Positions 16,824 through 24,994 of a stretch of 40,980 nucleotides of DNA are shown here, in pieces (position 1 is the stretch's first letter; every line of letters begins with the position of its first letter). This DNA comes from an uncultured Chlorobiaceae bacterium (GTDB taxonomy: Bacteria; Bacteroidota; Chlorobiia; Chlorobiales; Chlorobiaceae): contig CAJAOR010000108.1 in assembly GCA_903942355.1 (NCBI GenBank), positions 1 to 40,980 on the forward strand, written 5' to 3'. A program made the translations under genes and the position numbers. Below the pieces are notes generated by a model. It made no database searches. It saw only the letters and a list, made by a program, of their open reading frames with translations, and had not been told where the DNA came from.

Positions 16824-19800
16824 ATGAGCAACCCTCCAGAAAAGTCACTTGACACAAGAGTCCTGCGGTTGGAACATGAAATGGAAGAACTCCTGGCAGT
16901 CATTCAAAAGCTTGAATCCGCTTCAGTCAACCCGTCGCGCCAATTAAACACGACGATACCTGAAAACACCACTGCAGAAAACACCGTCAATCTTTATGGA
17001 GGCTCACTTGACCAGAGAGTCCAGCGGCTGGAAATGGAGATGGACGAACTCCCGGCGGTCATTCAGGACCTTGAGTCTGTATCAGTCAAGAATCCATACG
17101 ATGAAAGCACTCCGCCCCCGGATAACCAACTTACAGCAACGCAACCCAACGACGAGGTCCCAGAAAAAAACGATTCAGTTGCCAGACGAGCCGAGAAAAA
17201 AAACACCATTATCAAAAATGAAAATATTCTCAGTAAGGCAGGCATCGGTTTGCTTCTTTTTGGTATTGCCTTTTTCTTCAAATACTCATTCGATCAGGGC
17301 TGGATTGGCCCTGAAATAAGAGTTCTTGCGGCAACAGTTGCAGGATTCGCCATGTTGACGGCAGGCCATACGTTGTATGATAAAAAGAGATATTTCAGTC
17401 TTGTCATGACAGGCGGAGGTATCGCCGTCTTCTATATCACCGCCTTCTCGGCCTTTCAGATTCTTCATCTTGTTACACTCGCCACGGCCTTTCTCTGCAT
17501 GTCGGCCATAACCGCACTATGCTTTTTCCTGTCGGTAAAACAGAAGGAAGCGGTATTGTCCCTTATCGCGATAGCTGGGGGTTTTGGAACTCCATTTGTT
17601 CTCTACAGCGATTCCAATAACATACAGGCATTAGTCAGCTATATCGTTTTGCTGCTGATAGTTGCAGGCAGTATCTACTTGATTCGTGGCTGGATATCAC
17701 TGTTCTGGACAGGTCTCACGGGCGGATTACTTTTTTTTATGATTCCTGTTCTGGACGGTGCTTTTCTCAACAGGGCGACTGATATCAATGACAAAATTGC
17801 CTTGCAGGCCGGAACTCTCCTTCTGTGCATTGGTTACTCATTCCTTCAGTCCTTCCGGATTTTATCCTTGAGGAAACATCATGACGAGCCCCTTCCACAG
17901 GCAATTGCCGGTGAAATATCCCGTCAACAAGTGCACATACCACTGATCATCCTGATTCTTGCATTTGTCACGCTCCATATTTCGCTGACTATCTGGACGC
18001 TCCCGTCAATGGTGTGGGGATTGGTAACGGCTCTTGTGGCAATGCTTTACCTTGGACTTTCACGTGTTCTAGCTGATAAAGAGCGTGCAGTGACTTATCT
18101 TCCAATAATATTGAGGCTTACCGGATATTTGTTTTTTGTTGCCTCTCTTGTTCTGTTTTTCAGCGGCGACCCGTTCATCTTTGTGCTTTCAGGGATAGCG
18201 GTAATACCCCATATGCTCGCCACCAGAAGGAAGCCTGCAAATCTCAACGGTATTGGCCATCTCTTGTTTGGCTTGCTCATCATATGGTTGACCGAATACC
18301 TCTCTGTGAGCGTTGCTGAACCGGTTAACCAGCTCAGAATCGGGTGGGGGTCTTGCGAACTGCTCTGGGTTATCGCTCTGGCTTTTGGTACCTCATTTGT
18401 TTTTGATACGCAGAGTGAAAAACAAGCGTACCGTGTTATTGCCCACGCTTGCGTATTATGGTGGTTTTACTACGTCATTTCTCCGCTTGTTGATGGAGAG
18501 GCCTATGTCTCCATTGCATGGATGTTCTATGCGATGGTCCTGCTTATGGTAAGTCGGCGTATGGATTACGACAGGGTGCAGCAGACCGCCATGGGTACCC
18601 TGCTCATTTTGGTTGTCAAACTGTTTTTTGTTGATATCGCCGAGTTTGAAACCACCTGGCGGACCAGCCTTTTTCTTTTTACCGCAACAGGTGCAGGATT
18701 CGCCATGTTGTATTCAGGCCATTTGTTGCATGATAAAAAGAGATCTTTCAGTCTTGTCATGACCGGTGGAAGTATAGCCGTCTTCTATATCACTGCCTTT
18801 ACTGCCTTTGAGACTCTTCAGCTTGTATCGTACGCCACAGCCTTCATTTGCATGTCAGCAACAACGGCACTGAGCTTTTTCCTGTCGGTAAAACAGAAAG
18901 AAGCCGTGTTGTCACTTAACGCAATAGCAGGCGGTTTTGTAACCCCCTTTGTTCTCTCCTGCGATACAAACAACATACCGGCGTTAGTCAGCTATATCGT
19001 TTTGCTGCTGATAGCTGCAGGCAGCATCTACTTGATACGCGGCTGGCTATCGCTTTTCTGGACAGCTCTTACGGGTGGATTGCTTTTTTTCCTGATACCG
19101 GTACTTCCGGGTCAGTTTCTCAACATGGCGACGAACATCAACGACAAAATTGCCTTGCAGGCAGGAGTTTTTCTTTTGTGCATGGGCTATTCTTTTCTTC
19201 AGCCGTTCCGTTTTTTATCCGTAAACAACCCTCATGAACAGCCCATTCCCGATGCAATTGCCGGAGAAATATCTGGTCAACAGGTGCAAATACCACTGCT
19301 CATATTGCTTTTTGCATTTTTCACTTCTTATATCTCTCTGAGTATCTGGACACTTCCCGGGAGTGTATCGGGGCCTGTGCTTGCGCTGGCAGGAATGCTT
19401 TACCTGAGTCTCTCTCTTATGGTGGCTGATAAAGAGGGCTCTATACCTTATCTGCCAATAATATTGAAGCTTACCAGTATTTTGTTTTTCGTTGCCGCTC
19501 TTGTTCTCTTCTTCGGCGGCAGCCCTCTTATCTTTGTGATTTCTGGCATTGCGGCCGTTCTTCATATTCTCGCTTTCAGAATGAAGTCAGCAAATCTTAA
19601 AAGTGCAGCTCATCTCTTGTTTGGACTCATGATGGTATGGCTCATTGGAGACATCGTTGACCATGCTGTTGAACCGATTAACCAGCTAAGCATCGGGTGG
19701 GAATCACTTGAAGTGCTCTGGGTTATCGCTCTTGCTTTTGGTATCTCGTTTGTTTGCAACGCGCCGAGTGAAAAACGAGCGTACCGCATTTTTGCCCACA

Positions 19801-20117
19801 TCGCCATGTTATGGTGGTTGCACCACATCCTGTCACCGTTCGGCAATGGGGAAGCCTATGTCTCCATTACATGGCTGCTCTATGCGATGATCCTGCTTGT
19901 TACCAGTTTGCGTATGGATTACGAACATGTGCAGCAGACCGCCATGGGCACCCTGCTCATTTTGGTGATCAAACTATTTTTGATTGATCTTGCTGAGCTT
20001 GAAACCATCTGGCGCATCACGCTTTTTCTTTTTGCAGGCACCATATTTCTCTTGCTCAGCTATTATTTCAGGTCTCTCTCAAAACAGAAGCAGGAGGAGT
20101 CGGAGCCTAACGGATAA
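16824..20117 (+). CDS. DUF2339 polytopic membrane protein with internal duplication
   Basis: A very large (1097 residues) membrane protein of the DUF2339 family, whose function is unknown. The first 140 residues are cytosolic and hold two coiled-coil heptad segments, RVLRLEHEMEELLAVIQKLES and a near copy 53 codons later. They are followed by a charged linker (RRAEKKNTIIKNENI). The rest is almost continuous hydrophobic helices. It consists of two tandem copies of one 451-residue unit, about residues 169-619 and 620-1070. Shared landmarks include SFFLSVKQKEAVLSL or FFLSVKQKEAVLSL, LVSYIVLLLI and VQQTAMGTLLILV. Single-copy DUF2339 proteins are common, so the doubled form is unusual. The ATG at 16824 is preferred over a TTG three codons earlier. 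Neighbours give no functional clue. Confidence 0.85.
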   Translation: MSNPPEKSLDTRVLRLEHEMEELLAVIQKLESASVNPSRQLNTTIPENTTAENTVNLYGGSLDQRVQRLEMEMDELPAVIQDLESVSVKNPYDESTPPPDNQLTATQPNDEVPEKNDSVARRAEKKNTIIKNENILSKAGIGLLLFGIAFFFKYSFDQGWIGPEIRVLAATVAGFAMLTAGHTLYDKKRYFSLVMTGGGIAVFYITAFSAFQILHLVTLATAFLCMSAITALCFFLSVKQKEAVLSLIAIAGGFGTPFVLYSDSNNIQALVSYIVLLLIVAGSIYLIRGWISLFWTGLTGGLLFFMIPVLDGAFLNRATDINDKIALQAGTLLLCIGYSFLQSFRILSLRKHHDEPLPQAIAGEISRQQVHIPLIILILAFVTLHISLTIWTLPSMVWGLVTALVAMLYLGLSRVLADKERAVTYLPIILRLTGYLFFVASLVLFFSGDPFIFVLSGIAVIPHMLATRRKPANLNGIGHLLFGLLIIWLTEYLSVSVAEPVNQLRIGWGSCELLWVIALAFGTSFVFDTQSEKQAYRVIAHACVLWWFYYVISPLVDGEAYVSIAWMFYAMVLLMVSRRMDYDRVQQTAMGTLLILVVKLFFVDIAEFETTWRTSLFLFTATGAGFAMLYSGHLLHDKKRSFSLVMTGGSIAVFYITAFTAFETLQLVSYATAFICMSATTALSFFLSVKQKEAVLSLNAIAGGFVTPFVLSCDTNNIPALVSYIVLLLIAAGSIYLIRGWLSLFWTALTGGLLFFLIPVLPGQFLNMATNINDKIALQAGVFLLCMGYSFLQPFRFLSVNNPHEQPIPDAIAGEISGQQVQIPLLILLFAFFTSYISLSIWTLPGSVSGPVLALAGMLYLSLSLMVADKEGSIPYLPIILKLTSILFFVAALVLFFGGSPLIFVISGIAAVLHILAFRMKSANLKSAAHLLFGLMMVWLIGDIVDHAVEPINQLSIGWESLEVLWVIALAFGISFVCNAPSEKRAYRIFAHIAMLWWLHHILSPFGNGEAYVSITWLLYAMILLVTSLRMDYEHVQQTAMGTLLILVIKLFLIDLAELETIWRITLFLFAGTIFLLLSYYFRSLSKQKQEESEPNG
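16848..17094 (+). repeat. Tandem coiled-coil repeat, 159-base period
   Basis: The segment at 16848-16935 is repeated in frame at 17007-17094. Both encode LD-x-RV-x-RLE-x-EM-x-EL followed by AVIQ-x-LES. The offset is exactly 159 bases (53 codons). It duplicates the N-terminal coiled coil of the DUF2339 protein separately from the larger membrane-domain duplication. Confidence 0.8.
17329..18681 (+). repeat. Copy 1 of 1353-base intragenic repeat
   Basis: First membrane unit of the DUF2339 protein. Landmarks recur exactly 1353 bases later: GCAGGATTCGCCATGTTG near 17340, TTAGTCAGCTATATCG at 17631 and GTGCAGCAGACCGCCATGGG at 18576. Identity is visible at DNA level, including identical stretches longer than 20 bases. 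The constant offset shows no net insertion or deletion between these landmarks. Confidence 0.9.
18682..20034 (+). repeat. Copy 2 of 1353-base intragenic repeat
   Basis: Second membrane unit, directly abutting the first. Matching landmarks are at about 18693, 18984 and 19929. Many differences are at third codon positions, which suggests both copies stay under protein-level selection. The ends of the unit are approximate, placed where similarity fades. Confidence 0.9.
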
Positions 20118-20136
20118 GCCGGCTCTCGTTGGTCCA

Positions 20137-20158
20137 ATAGGGGATTCTGCTCCCCTAT
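20137..20158 (+). terminator. Hairpin after the DUF2339 gene
   Basis: ATAGGGG (20137-20143) and CCCCTAT (20152-20158) form a perfect 7-bp stem with an 8-base loop. CCA at 20134-20136 and TGG at 20161-20163 could extend it past a 2-base bulge. There is no T run. It starts 20 bases after the DUF2339 stop codon and may mark the 3' end of that transcript before the biotin operon. Confidence 0.45.
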
Positions 20159-20262
20159 ACTGGCGAGCAAGGCTCTTTGGGCAAACATTCAGCAGGGCAA
20201 TTCTGGATTGTAGTGGCGTTCTTTCCGGCAACGCTGGGAATCGTGGCCATGCTGTTTTCTTT

Positions 20263-20291
20263 TTGCAAAGTTGTGAACCTTGGACTACATT
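20263..20291 (+). promoter_or_regulatory. Candidate promoter of the biotin operon
   Basis: TTGCAA (20263-20268) and TACATT (20286-20291) are separated by 17 bases and each match four of six bases of the sigma-70-type -35 and -10 consensus. The BirA operator overlaps the spacer and the region just after the -10. This is the arrangement expected of a repressible promoter. The assignment rests on consensus match and position only. Confidence 0.45.
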
Positions 20292-20302
20292 CAGGTTTAC
20301 AT
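20271..20302. promoter_or_regulatory. BirA operator (biotin-responsive)
   Basis: TTGTGAACC (20271-20279), 14 bases, then GGTTTACAT (20294-20302). The comparative-genomics consensus for bacterial BirA sites is TTGTAAACC-N14/15-GGTTTACAA. This site matches it at 16 of 18 positions with an allowed spacer. It lies 45 bases before birA, the first gene of the bio operon. BirA here has the DNA-binding domain needed to use it. Biotinoyl-AMP-bound BirA is therefore expected to repress birA-bioBFGCDA. I found no second site upstream of any other gene in the cluster. Confidence 0.82.
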
Positions 20303-20347
20303 TTTGTTTGGAAACGCAGCTTTTTTCCTCATCTTCTGCTCCCTGTC

Positions 20348-21334
20348 ATGAACGACGTTACCGCACATATTTTGAGTCGCCTGACGGTCGTTGCTGATTT
20401 TTTGTCGGGTGAAGCGCTTTGTCGTGAATTTGCCATCACCCGAAGTGCCGTATGGAAGCATATTGGCTTGCTTCGGAGCGAAGGTTATCATATTGAGGCT
20501 GTAACAGGTCGAGGATATCGGCTCTCAGGTCTGACCGGCCGTCCTGTAGAGGCTGAGGTACAGCCGTTTCTCGATGGCCGTCGGTTTGGAAAAAAAATCA
20601 TCTATCACCCCCTTATCGCATCGACCAATATTCTGGCCAAGGCTCTGGCTGTTGACGGCGCGCCGGAAGGTTGCGTTGTAGTTGCCGATTCCCAGAGCGG
20701 TGGTCGGGGCAGAATGGGGCGTACCTGGGTATCGCCTCCTGGTGTAAATCTCTATTTTTCCCTGATTTTGCGTCCGGGTGTGCCTTCAATTCGTGTGCCG
20801 CAACTGACTCTGCTGGTCGCAGCGGCTATTCATCAGGCATTCTGCAAGCTTTCTTTCGATCTTGTGGCGAAGATCAAGTGGCCGAACGATATTCTTGTCC
20901 GCGGCAAAAAGTTGTGTGGCGTGTTATGTGAAATGCAGTCAGAACCAGATTGTACACACTTTGTCGTTGTTGGTATCGGTATCAATGTAAACCAGTCAGA
21001 GTTTCCTCCCCTGCTGCAGGATAGTGCAACCTCGCTTTTTTTGGAGAGAGGCCAGCTGTTGTTGAGGCCGGAGCTTCTTGCCTCAGTCCTCAACCATTTC
21101 GAGCCACTCTATGACGAATGGCTGCTACAGGAGGACCTCAGCTTTATTCTTCCCTATCTCGAAGCACACTCGCTTTTGCAGTCGAAGGAGGTGACGGTCG
21201 ACCAGCTAAAACGAAGCCTCAGCGGAACGGTAAGGGGTATATCCTGCAGAGGAGAGCTTAAGCTCGAAAATGCGGAGGGAGAAACCATCCTTGTTTCGTC
21301 TGGAGAGGCTCACCTGCAAGCGACACTATCCTAA
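20348..21334 (+). CDS. birA: Biotin-protein ligase / biotin operon repressor
   Basis: A 328-residue bifunctional BirA. Residues 1-60 form a winged helix-turn-helix (LCREFAITRSAVWKHIGLLR, then the wing VTGRGYRL). The catalytic domain contains the biotinoyl-AMP loop GGRGRMGR at 118-125 and KWPNDILV near 177-184. Lys188 follows in KKLCGVL, equivalent to the E. coli active-site Lys183. The C-terminal SH3-like domain ends the protein. It attaches biotin to carboxylase carrier proteins and, when loaded, should bind the operator just upstream. The frame runs open for another 57 codons before the ATG at 20348. That extension contains the operator and has no family similarity, so the ATG is the start. 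bioB follows after 20 bases. Confidence 0.95.
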   Translation: MNDVTAHILSRLTVVADFLSGEALCREFAITRSAVWKHIGLLRSEGYHIEAVTGRGYRLSGLTGRPVEAEVQPFLDGRRFGKKIIYHPLIASTNILAKALAVDGAPEGCVVVADSQSGGRGRMGRTWVSPPGVNLYFSLILRPGVPSIRVPQLTLLVAAAIHQAFCKLSFDLVAKIKWPNDILVRGKKLCGVLCEMQSEPDCTHFVVVGIGINVNQSEFPPLLQDSATSLFLERGQLLLRPELLASVLNHFEPLYDEWLLQEDLSFILPYLEAHSLLQSKEVTVDQLKRSLSGTVRGISCRGELKLENAEGETILVSSGEAHLQATLS

Positions 21335-21354
21335 CAAAAACCTTTTAACTTATT

Positions 21355-22353
21355 ATGGAATCAACAGTAATACATCCTCAAATTGTTGCGGCATACCGTG
21401 TTCTTGAAACCGGTGAACCCATCAGCCAAGCCGAAGCCCTTCTGCTTGCAGATTTGCCCGGTGAGCTTGCGCTTGATTTGGCTGCACTGGCAAACAAGGT
21501 TAAAAACCGCTATTCAGCTGAATCGCTTCACGCCTGCTCCATCATGAATGCCAAATCGGGCGTTTGCGGCGAAAACTGTCGCTTTTGTGCGCAGTCCAAG
21601 CACAATCATGCCGATATTGAAGTCTATGATCTTGTCAATGAAGAGTCGGTGCTTATTGAGGCACGGAACTGTTTTGCCGCGGGGATCTCCCATTTCGGAA
21701 TCGTGACCAGTGGTTACGGTTATAAACGGATAAACCCGGAGTTTCAGCGGGTGCTCGACATGATTGACCGTCTCCATTCGGAGCTGCCGGAACTGAGTGT
21801 CTGTGCATCGCTAGGCATGTTGGGCGAAGAGCCTGCGAAGGCACTTGCCGCGCATGGTATTGCCCACTACAACATCAATATTCAGGTTGCGCCCGATAAA
21901 TACAATACGCTTATTGCCGATACGCACAGCGTCCAGGAGCGGATCGAGACCATCAAGCGGCTGAGAAAGAACAACATATCTGTCTGCTGCGGAGGCATTA
22001 TGGGAGTCGGTGAAACCATGCAGGATCGGATTACAATGATATTTGCGTTACAGGAACTTGATGTTTCCGTCATTCCGCTTAATGTACTGGTTCCGATCGA
22101 AGGTACCCCGCTTGCAGGAAAAGAGCCGGTTTCAGTGGCTGACATTGTGAAAACCTTTGCCATTTGCCGTCTGGCCCATCCCCATAAAGTCATCAAGTTT
22201 GCTGCGGGCAGAGAGACGATCATGAAGGATTTTCAGGGGTTGCTGATGTTGTCGGGCGCAAACGGTTATCTGACAGGCGGTTACCTGACTACACGGGGAC
22301 GCGATATCGCCGACGACCACCGGTTTGCCTGTCAGATCGCAAGTTTTAACTGA
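21355..22353 (+). CDS. bioB: Biotin synthase (radical SAM), variant ligand set
   Basis: The 332-residue enzyme inserts sulfur into dethiobiotin, the last step of biotin synthesis. The radical-SAM cluster motif is CGENCRFC (Cys71, Cys75, Cys78). Family landmarks [23 protein letters not shown] and AAGRETI are present. By hand alignment to E. coli BioB, Cys97 of the classical [2Fe-2S] site is Gly115 here. Arg260 corresponds to Lys281. The other two ligands remain as Cys150 and Cys211 (or the adjacent Cys212). This suggests the auxiliary cluster differs from the textbook one. I recall recent work on BioB types from anaerobes that use a [4Fe-5S] auxiliary cluster; this protein may belong there. 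Its place in a complete bio operon supports the biotin synthase role. It starts 20 bases after birA. Confidence 0.93.
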   Translation: MESTVIHPQIVAAYRVLETGEPISQAEALLLADLPGELALDLAALANKVKNRYSAESLHACSIMNAKSGVCGENCRFCAQSKHNHADIEVYDLVNEESVLIEARNCFAAGISHFGIVTSGYGYKRINPEFQRVLDMIDRLHSELPELSVCASLGMLGEEPAKALAAHGIAHYNINIQVAPDKYNTLIADTHSVQERIETIKRLRKNNISVCCGGIMGVGETMQDRITMIFALQELDVSVIPLNVLVPIEGTPLAGKEPVSVADIVKTFAICRLAHPHKVIKFAAGRETIMKDFQGLLMLSGANGYLTGGYLTTRGRDIADDHRFACQIASFN

Positions 22354-22368
22354 AGGAAAGGTCGCCAT

Positions 22369-23538
22369 ATGCAGTTTCAGGATCGGATCAGTCAGGAGCT
22401 TGATGAGCTCCGGCGCCTTGATCGCTTTCGGATACTTCCGGATATTACGGCACGTAATGGCAAGCATATTGCGGTGAACGGCCAGTTTCTCCTGAACCTC
22501 TCCTCGAACGATTATCTCGGTCTTGGCGACGACAGGGAGATGCTTGCCGGTTATGCAGAAGAGTTCAGCGAGAGGCAGTATGCCATGACCAGCTCTTCCT
22601 CCCGTCTTCTGACGGGCAACCATCCGCTCTACGACCAGTTGGAAACAGCCCTTGCCCGGCTCTATGGGCGTGAAGCTGCGCTGGTGTTCAACAGTGGCTA
22701 TCATGCCAACATCGGCATCATTCCTGCCCTCAGTGGCCGCCATGATCTTGTGCTCAGTGACCGCAAAAACCATGCAAGCATCATTGACGGGATGAAGATT
22801 GCCGAAGCCCCCTATCAGCGCTACCGTCACCTCGACTACGATCATCTTGAAGAGCTGCTTGAGAGAGCTGCCGGCCGCTACCGCCAGATATTCATTGTCA
22901 CCGAATCGGTTTTCAGCATGGACGGAGACCTTGCCGATCTTTCAAGGCTTGTTGCCCTGAAAGAGAAGTATGGAGCTCTGCTTATTGTCGATGAAGCGCA
23001 TGGTGTCGGAGTCTTCGGAGAGCGCGGTCTTGGGCTGTGTGAAACGGCTGGAGTGGTACAGCAGATCGACATTATTACTGGTACCTTTGGCAAGGCGCTG
23101 GCATCCACAGGAGCCTACGCCGTGATGAGCTCTCTTGTCAGGGAGTACCTGATCAATACCATGCGCTCCTTTATTTTTACCACGGCACTGCCGCCCGCAA
23201 TTCTTGGCTGGAGCCAGCTTACGCTTGAACGGCAGGTCACCATGCAGCGGGAGCGGCAAGCCCTCCTGCAGCTTGCCTCAAGGCTTCGCTGTGAGCTGAT
23301 TGCCCAATCTCTTGATGTTCCCGGCGAAAGTCACATTGTGCCGGTGATTACCGGCAGCAACGCTCTTGCCGTGGCACTCGCTGCCCGGCTCCGGGATGCC
23401 GGGTTTCTTTGTCTTCCGGTACGTCCCCCTACTGTGCCCGAAAAGAGCGCCCGCATCCGCATTTCGCTCCGCTCAACACTGCGGTGGGAAGATATTGAGC
23501 CGATAGTGGGACTCATTGGAGGGATAACAGGATCATGA
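22369..23538 (+). CDS. bioF: 8-amino-7-oxononanoate synthase
   Basis: The 389-residue PLP enzyme condenses pimeloyl-ACP (or -CoA) with L-alanine to give 8-amino-7-oxononanoate. The N-terminal SSNDYLGL, the motif FNSGYHAN, the PLP-contact VDEAHGVGVFG and the Schiff-base lysine motif TGTFGKALAS are all visible and in family order. The C-terminal RISLRSTLRWEDI helix is also typical. A purine-rich ribosome site (AAGGAAAGG) precedes the ATG. The gene begins 15 bases after bioB, and its stop codon overlaps the bioG start as ATGA. Confidence 0.95.
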   Translation: MQFQDRISQELDELRRLDRFRILPDITARNGKHIAVNGQFLLNLSSNDYLGLGDDREMLAGYAEEFSERQYAMTSSSSRLLTGNHPLYDQLETALARLYGREAALVFNSGYHANIGIIPALSGRHDLVLSDRKNHASIIDGMKIAEAPYQRYRHLDYDHLEELLERAAGRYRQIFIVTESVFSMDGDLADLSRLVALKEKYGALLIVDEAHGVGVFGERGLGLCETAGVVQQIDIITGTFGKALASTGAYAVMSSLVREYLINTMRSFIFTTALPPAILGWSQLTLERQVTMQRERQALLQLASRLRCELIAQSLDVPGESHIVPVITGSNALAVALAARLRDAGFLCLPVRPPTVPEKSARIRISLRSTLRWEDIEPIVGLIGGITGS

Positions 23539-24224
23539 AAACAGCATGGCTCAGAAAAGAGGGAGCAGAAGAGCTTCTGCTTTTCTTTAACGGATGGGGT
23601 ATGGATCGACGCATTGCCGACTACCTTCTCGCCGAGTCGCTTTCTGAAGGGTTTGCTTCGGATCTCCTGCTCTGCTATGATTACAGTTCCCTGGAGCATG
23701 AACCGGGGTTTATCTATGAGGTCAGTCGTTATGACCGGATAACGGTTGTTGCCTGGTCATTCGGTGTATGGGTCGCGCAACATATTGAACTCCCCCCTAT
23801 ATCATATGCGATTGCCATCAACGGGACTCTCCATCCGGTAAGCGCGGAAAAAGGGATCAACCATCAGGTTTTTCAGGCAACCCTTTCAGCCTGGTCTGAA
23901 AAGAGTCGCAACCTTTTCAATCGCAGAATGTGCGGTACAGGCGAAGTCCTCGCTCTTTTTTCAAGCATGTCGCCTGATCGTTCAGCAGCTGATCAGCGGG
24001 CAGAGCTGGAGCGGCTCCAAGAGCACTTTCTGACACCCCATTCAGCACGCAGTACCGCATGGCGCTATGATCATGCCATTATTGGCGGACGCGATCTTGT
24101 TTTTCCTGCACCACAACAGTGCCAAGCCTGGAAAGGAGTTCCTCAAACAGTTATAGCCGATATGCCTCACTTCCCGTTTTTTCATTTCAGTAACCTTCAG
24201 GAGGTGCTCGAGTGCCTCCGTTGA
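23535..24224 (+). CDS. bioG: Pimeloyl-ACP methyl ester esterase BioG (DUF452)
   Basis: A 229-residue alpha/beta-hydrolase of the DUF452/BioG family. It removes the methyl group from pimeloyl-ACP methyl ester, ending the BioC-primed fatty-acid cycles. It replaces BioH of E. coli. The oxyanion region FFNGWGMD (17-24) and the nucleophile elbow AWSFGVW with Ser75 are visible. The C-terminal GGRDLVFP supplies the likely acid residue and MPHFPFFH the catalytic His. The start overlaps the bioF stop (ATGA), and bioC starts inside its last codons. The tight order bioF-bioG-bioC strongly supports the function, as this pairing recurs in Bacteroidetes and Chlorobi. Confidence 0.9.
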   Translation: MKTAWLRKEGAEELLLFFNGWGMDRRIADYLLAESLSEGFASDLLLCYDYSSLEHEPGFIYEVSRYDRITVVAWSFGVWVAQHIELPPISYAIAINGTLHPVSAEKGINHQVFQATLSAWSEKSRNLFNRRMCGTGEVLALFSSMSPDRSAADQRAELERLQEHFLTPHSARSTAWRYDHAIIGGRDLVFPAPQQCQAWKGVPQTVIADMPHFPFFHFSNLQEVLECLR

Positions 24225-24994
24225 TCAACAAGCAATTGGTTCGCGAACGATTTTGCCGAACACTCAGAAGCTACGGCAGTCAAGCTGTGGTGCAGAAAGC
24301 GATGGCCGAAGAACTTACAGGCATTATCTGCCGCGAGGAGCCTGGTTGCTCGTTTGGGCGCGTTCTTGAAGTTGGTTCAGGTTCAGGAGCGTTCACGACT
24401 GAACTGCTGAGCCGCTGCTCAGTCAAGAGCTATTATGCCAATGATCTGGTCGAAGAGAGCCTTTTTGCTCTTCAGGGGGTTCTTGACCGGCATCCCGTTG
24501 AGGAGTTTCACTTTCTTGCCGGAGATATCGAGCGTCAGGAGCTGTTGCCATCAGCGCTTGACCTTGTTGCTTCGAGTGCCACACTGCAATGGCTTGATGA
24601 CCTTGATGGATTTTTCAGAAATATATCCGCTCATCTCAAGCCCGGCGGTATACTCGCTTTCAGCACCTTTGGGCCCTCGAACATGCGAGAAATATCGAGC
24701 ATCGAGGGCGTCGGACTCAGCTATCACACACTTGGAGAGCTTGAACTGCTCGCCGGACGGTATTTTGATCTGACCGTCAGCCGCGAAGAGCATACGCGCA
24801 TGGAATTCAGTTCCCCTGAAGCGATGCTTTGTCATATACGGCAGACCGGTGTCAACGGGCTGCTTCGCAGCTCATGGACCAAAAGCCGCTATCTCCATTT
24901 TGTCGAAGAGTATCGGCGACTTTTTTCCTGTGAAAACGGCGTTTACCTGACCTATCATCCTCTTTATTGCTGTCTGAAAAAAAGAGTGTCATGA
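24212..24994 (+). CDS. bioC: Malonyl-ACP O-methyltransferase
   Basis: The 260-residue SAM-dependent methyltransferase masks the free carboxyl of malonyl-ACP so that the fatty-acid machinery can build the pimeloyl chain. The N-terminus NKQLVRERFCRTLRSYGSQA is the BioC signature for the helix preceding motif I. VLEVGSGSGAFT is the SAM-binding motif I, and SSATLQWLDDLDGF is a family landmark. It begins with GTG at 24212, supported by a good ribosome site (GAGG, 8 bases upstream). The gene overlaps the end of bioG by 13 bases. Its stop codon overlaps the bioD start. Confidence 0.93.
   Translation: MPPLINKQLVRERFCRTLRSYGSQAVVQKAMAEELTGIICREEPGCSFGRVLEVGSGSGAFTTELLSRCSVKSYYANDLVEESLFALQGVLDRHPVEEFHFLAGDIERQELLPSALDLVASSATLQWLDDLDGFFRNISAHLKPGGILAFSTFGPSNMREISSIEGVGLSYHTLGELELLAGRYFDLTVSREEHTRMEFSSPEAMLCHIRQTGVNGLLRSSWTKSRYLHFVEEYRRLFSCENGVYLTYHPLYCCLKKRVS

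Noticed and set aside
20177-20347. N-terminal extension of BirA by 57 hydrophobic residues
   Set aside because: The extension has no family counterpart and covers the BirA operator and candidate promoter; the ATG at 20348 gives the normal BirA start.
22132-22845. Open frame of 237 codons on the minus strand across the bioB-bioF junction
   Set aside because: It spans two well-supported genes and their ribosome-site spacer; it is a by-product of codon bias.
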